The translations under genes were made by a program, and so were the position numbers. DNA of 64,000 bases from Candidatus Zhuqueibacterota bacterium. Lineage in GTDB: Bacteria > Zhuqueibacterota > Zhuqueibacteria > Thermofontimicrobiales > Thiofontviventaceae. Location of the stretch: positions 1 to 64,000 of the forward strand of contig JAFGOE010000030.1 in assembly GCA_016926625.1 (NCBI GenBank), given 5' to 3'. The notes below the pieces were generated by a model that was not told the DNA's origin, did no database searches, and saw nothing but the letters and a program-made list of their open reading frames with translations. This document shows, one piece after another, positions 63,049 through 64,000 of this stretch (position 1 is the first letter of the stretch; every line of letters starts with the position of its first letter).

Positions 63049-63315
63049 ATGGCAAAAAAAGTAGAGCGAAAAATAAGAGAAAAGAAAGAGCGGGCCAAAA
63101 AGAGCGTATTCCCGCTCACGCGTGAGAACTATTACCTGTTTGGTATCGGCATACTGGTCATCATTCTGGGTAATATCTCGCTAATGCAGGGTCCTGCGGA
63201 CAGTTTCTGGTCGCTAACATTTGCGCCGATACTTTTGGTGCTAGGGTACTGTGTGATCATACCGGTTTCTATACTATACAAGAAAAAGTTAAGTCAAGAG
63301 AAATCGGGCGATTAG
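63049..63315 (+). CDS. DUF3098-like small membrane protein
   Basis: 'FPLTRENYYLFGIGILVIILGNISLMQGPADSFWSLTFAPILLVLGYCVIIPVSIL'. Confidence 0.75.
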   Translation: MAKKVERKIREKKERAKKSVFPLTRENYYLFGIGILVIILGNISLMQGPADSFWSLTFAPILLVLGYCVIIPVSILYKKKLSQEKSGD

Positions 63316-63380
63316 CTCAGTTGGTTTAGAGTGCCTGCCTTACAAGCAGGATGTCACTGGTTCGAGTCCAGTATCGCCCA
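63306..63380 (+). tRNA. tRNA-Val (anticodon TAC)
   Basis: gggcgattagctcagttggtttagagtgcctgccttacaagcaggatgtcactggttcgagtccagtatcgccca; anticodon loop CTTACAA. Confidence 0.95.
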
Positions 63381-63412
63381 CACGATGTTGATAAAACTCG
63401 AAAATTAGATGT

Positions 63413-63486
63413 GGGGTCGTGGTGCAGTTGGTTAGCACATCGGCCTGTCAAGCCGAAGGTCGCGGGTTCGAGCCCCGTCGGCCCCG
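63413..63486 (+). tRNA. tRNA-Asp (anticodon GTC)
   Basis: ggggtcgtggtgcagttggttagcacatcggcctgtcaagccgaaggtcgcgggttcgagccccgtcggccccg; anticodon loop CTGTCAA. Confidence 0.95.
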
Positions 63487-63493
63487 CACTTTA

Positions 63494-63520
63494 AAGGCTA
63501 TCCGTTAGATAGCCTTTTTT
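63494..63520 (+). terminator. Rho-independent terminator after tRNA-Asp
   Basis: aaaggctatc-cgtta-gatagccttttttatt. Confidence 0.85.
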
Positions 63521-63538
63521 ATTCTAAAGGATAGAACC

Positions 63539-64000
63539 ATGTCGGCCGATGACATATTCTATACAGTTGATAACGTTTATGAAGCGGAGATAAAGGTCAA
63601 AGCATCCCGTTTCATCGGGACGATCGCTCCGGCTGTTTCTGTTGAGGAAGCAGAGTCTTTTGTCCATCACATCGCCAAAACGTATTATGATGCCACTCAC
63701 CATTGTTACGCCTTTCGCATCAGAACCGTGACACAGCCCTATGAACGTTTCAGCGATGCCGGAGAGCCGGCAGGAACTGCGGGTCCGCCCATCATGGATG
63801 TATTGCGAGGCAGGGAGTTGATAAACGTCGCGGTTGTGGTGACCCGGTATTTTGGCGGCACGAAACTGGGGAAGGGGGGGCTGGTGCGTGCGTATCGCGA
63901 CTGCACCATTGAGGCGATCGGATCGGCGAGGATAGTACAGCAGGTTGATTATCAACCGGTCAGTCTCAGGTTCGATTACGAATGGACCGGCCAGGTGATG
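63539..64000 (+). CDS. YigZ/IMPACT family protein (truncated by window end)
   Basis: ATG at 63539; 'MSADDIFYTVDNVYEAEIKVKASRFIGTIAPA...ATHHCYAFRI...RFSDAGEPAGTAGPPIMDVL...VVVTRYFGGTKLGKGGLVRAY'. Not in the ORF track because it is open at the edge. Confidence 0.93.
   Translation, partial: MSADDIFYTVDNVYEAEIKVKASRFIGTIAPAVSVEEAESFVHHIAKTYYDATHHCYAFRIRTVTQPYERFSDAGEPAGTAGPPIMDVLRGRELINVAVVVTRYFGGTKLGKGGLVRAYRDCTIEAIGSARIVQQVDYQPVSLRFDYEWTGQVM

Noticed and set aside
63524-63955. Minus-strand 143-aa ORF at the right edge
   Set aside because: It is antisense to the YigZ-family CDS starting at 63539, which has clear family motifs.

Overview
This window looks like a chromosomal segment from an uncultured FCB-type bacterium. 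Evidence for that placement is a short primary sigma factor, a GWxTD protein, a T9SS-like 'YQNYPNPFN' C-terminus and a DUF3098-like protein. I saw no phage, transposon or CRISPR sequence. Most genes are housekeeping: rplM-rpsI-rpsB-tsf-pyrH-frr, pyrR-pyrB-pyrC, murE, eno, smc, rpsT, a fusA-like gene, a primary sigma factor and three tRNAs. The most unusual part is 13.5-25.5 kb. Genes there encode an archaeal-type FtsZ fused to a CheA-like Hpt domain whose phospho-acceptor His is replaced by Ser. Next to it are a second protein with degenerate Hpt domains (one also His->Ser), a membrane-anchored lytic transglycosylase, an orphan ParA and a CheY-like receiver. These lie directly downstream of an NtrC-type activator, two histidine kinases and a GGDEF regulator. 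A near-consensus sigma-54 promoter and a paired TAATCGATTA palindrome (possible activator site) sit between the regulators and the effector genes. Other observations: a possible oriC or DnaA-regulated region at 53.69-54.01 kb (two pairs of DnaA boxes flanking AT-rich DNA), a pilin-like protein with Lys in place of Glu5 behind a consensus sigma-54 promoter, a protein with about 17 SH3b-like repeats, a VTE5-like/DUF92 fusion, and a protein carrying both cohesin-like and dockerin-like modules. All family calls were made by eye; no searches were run.
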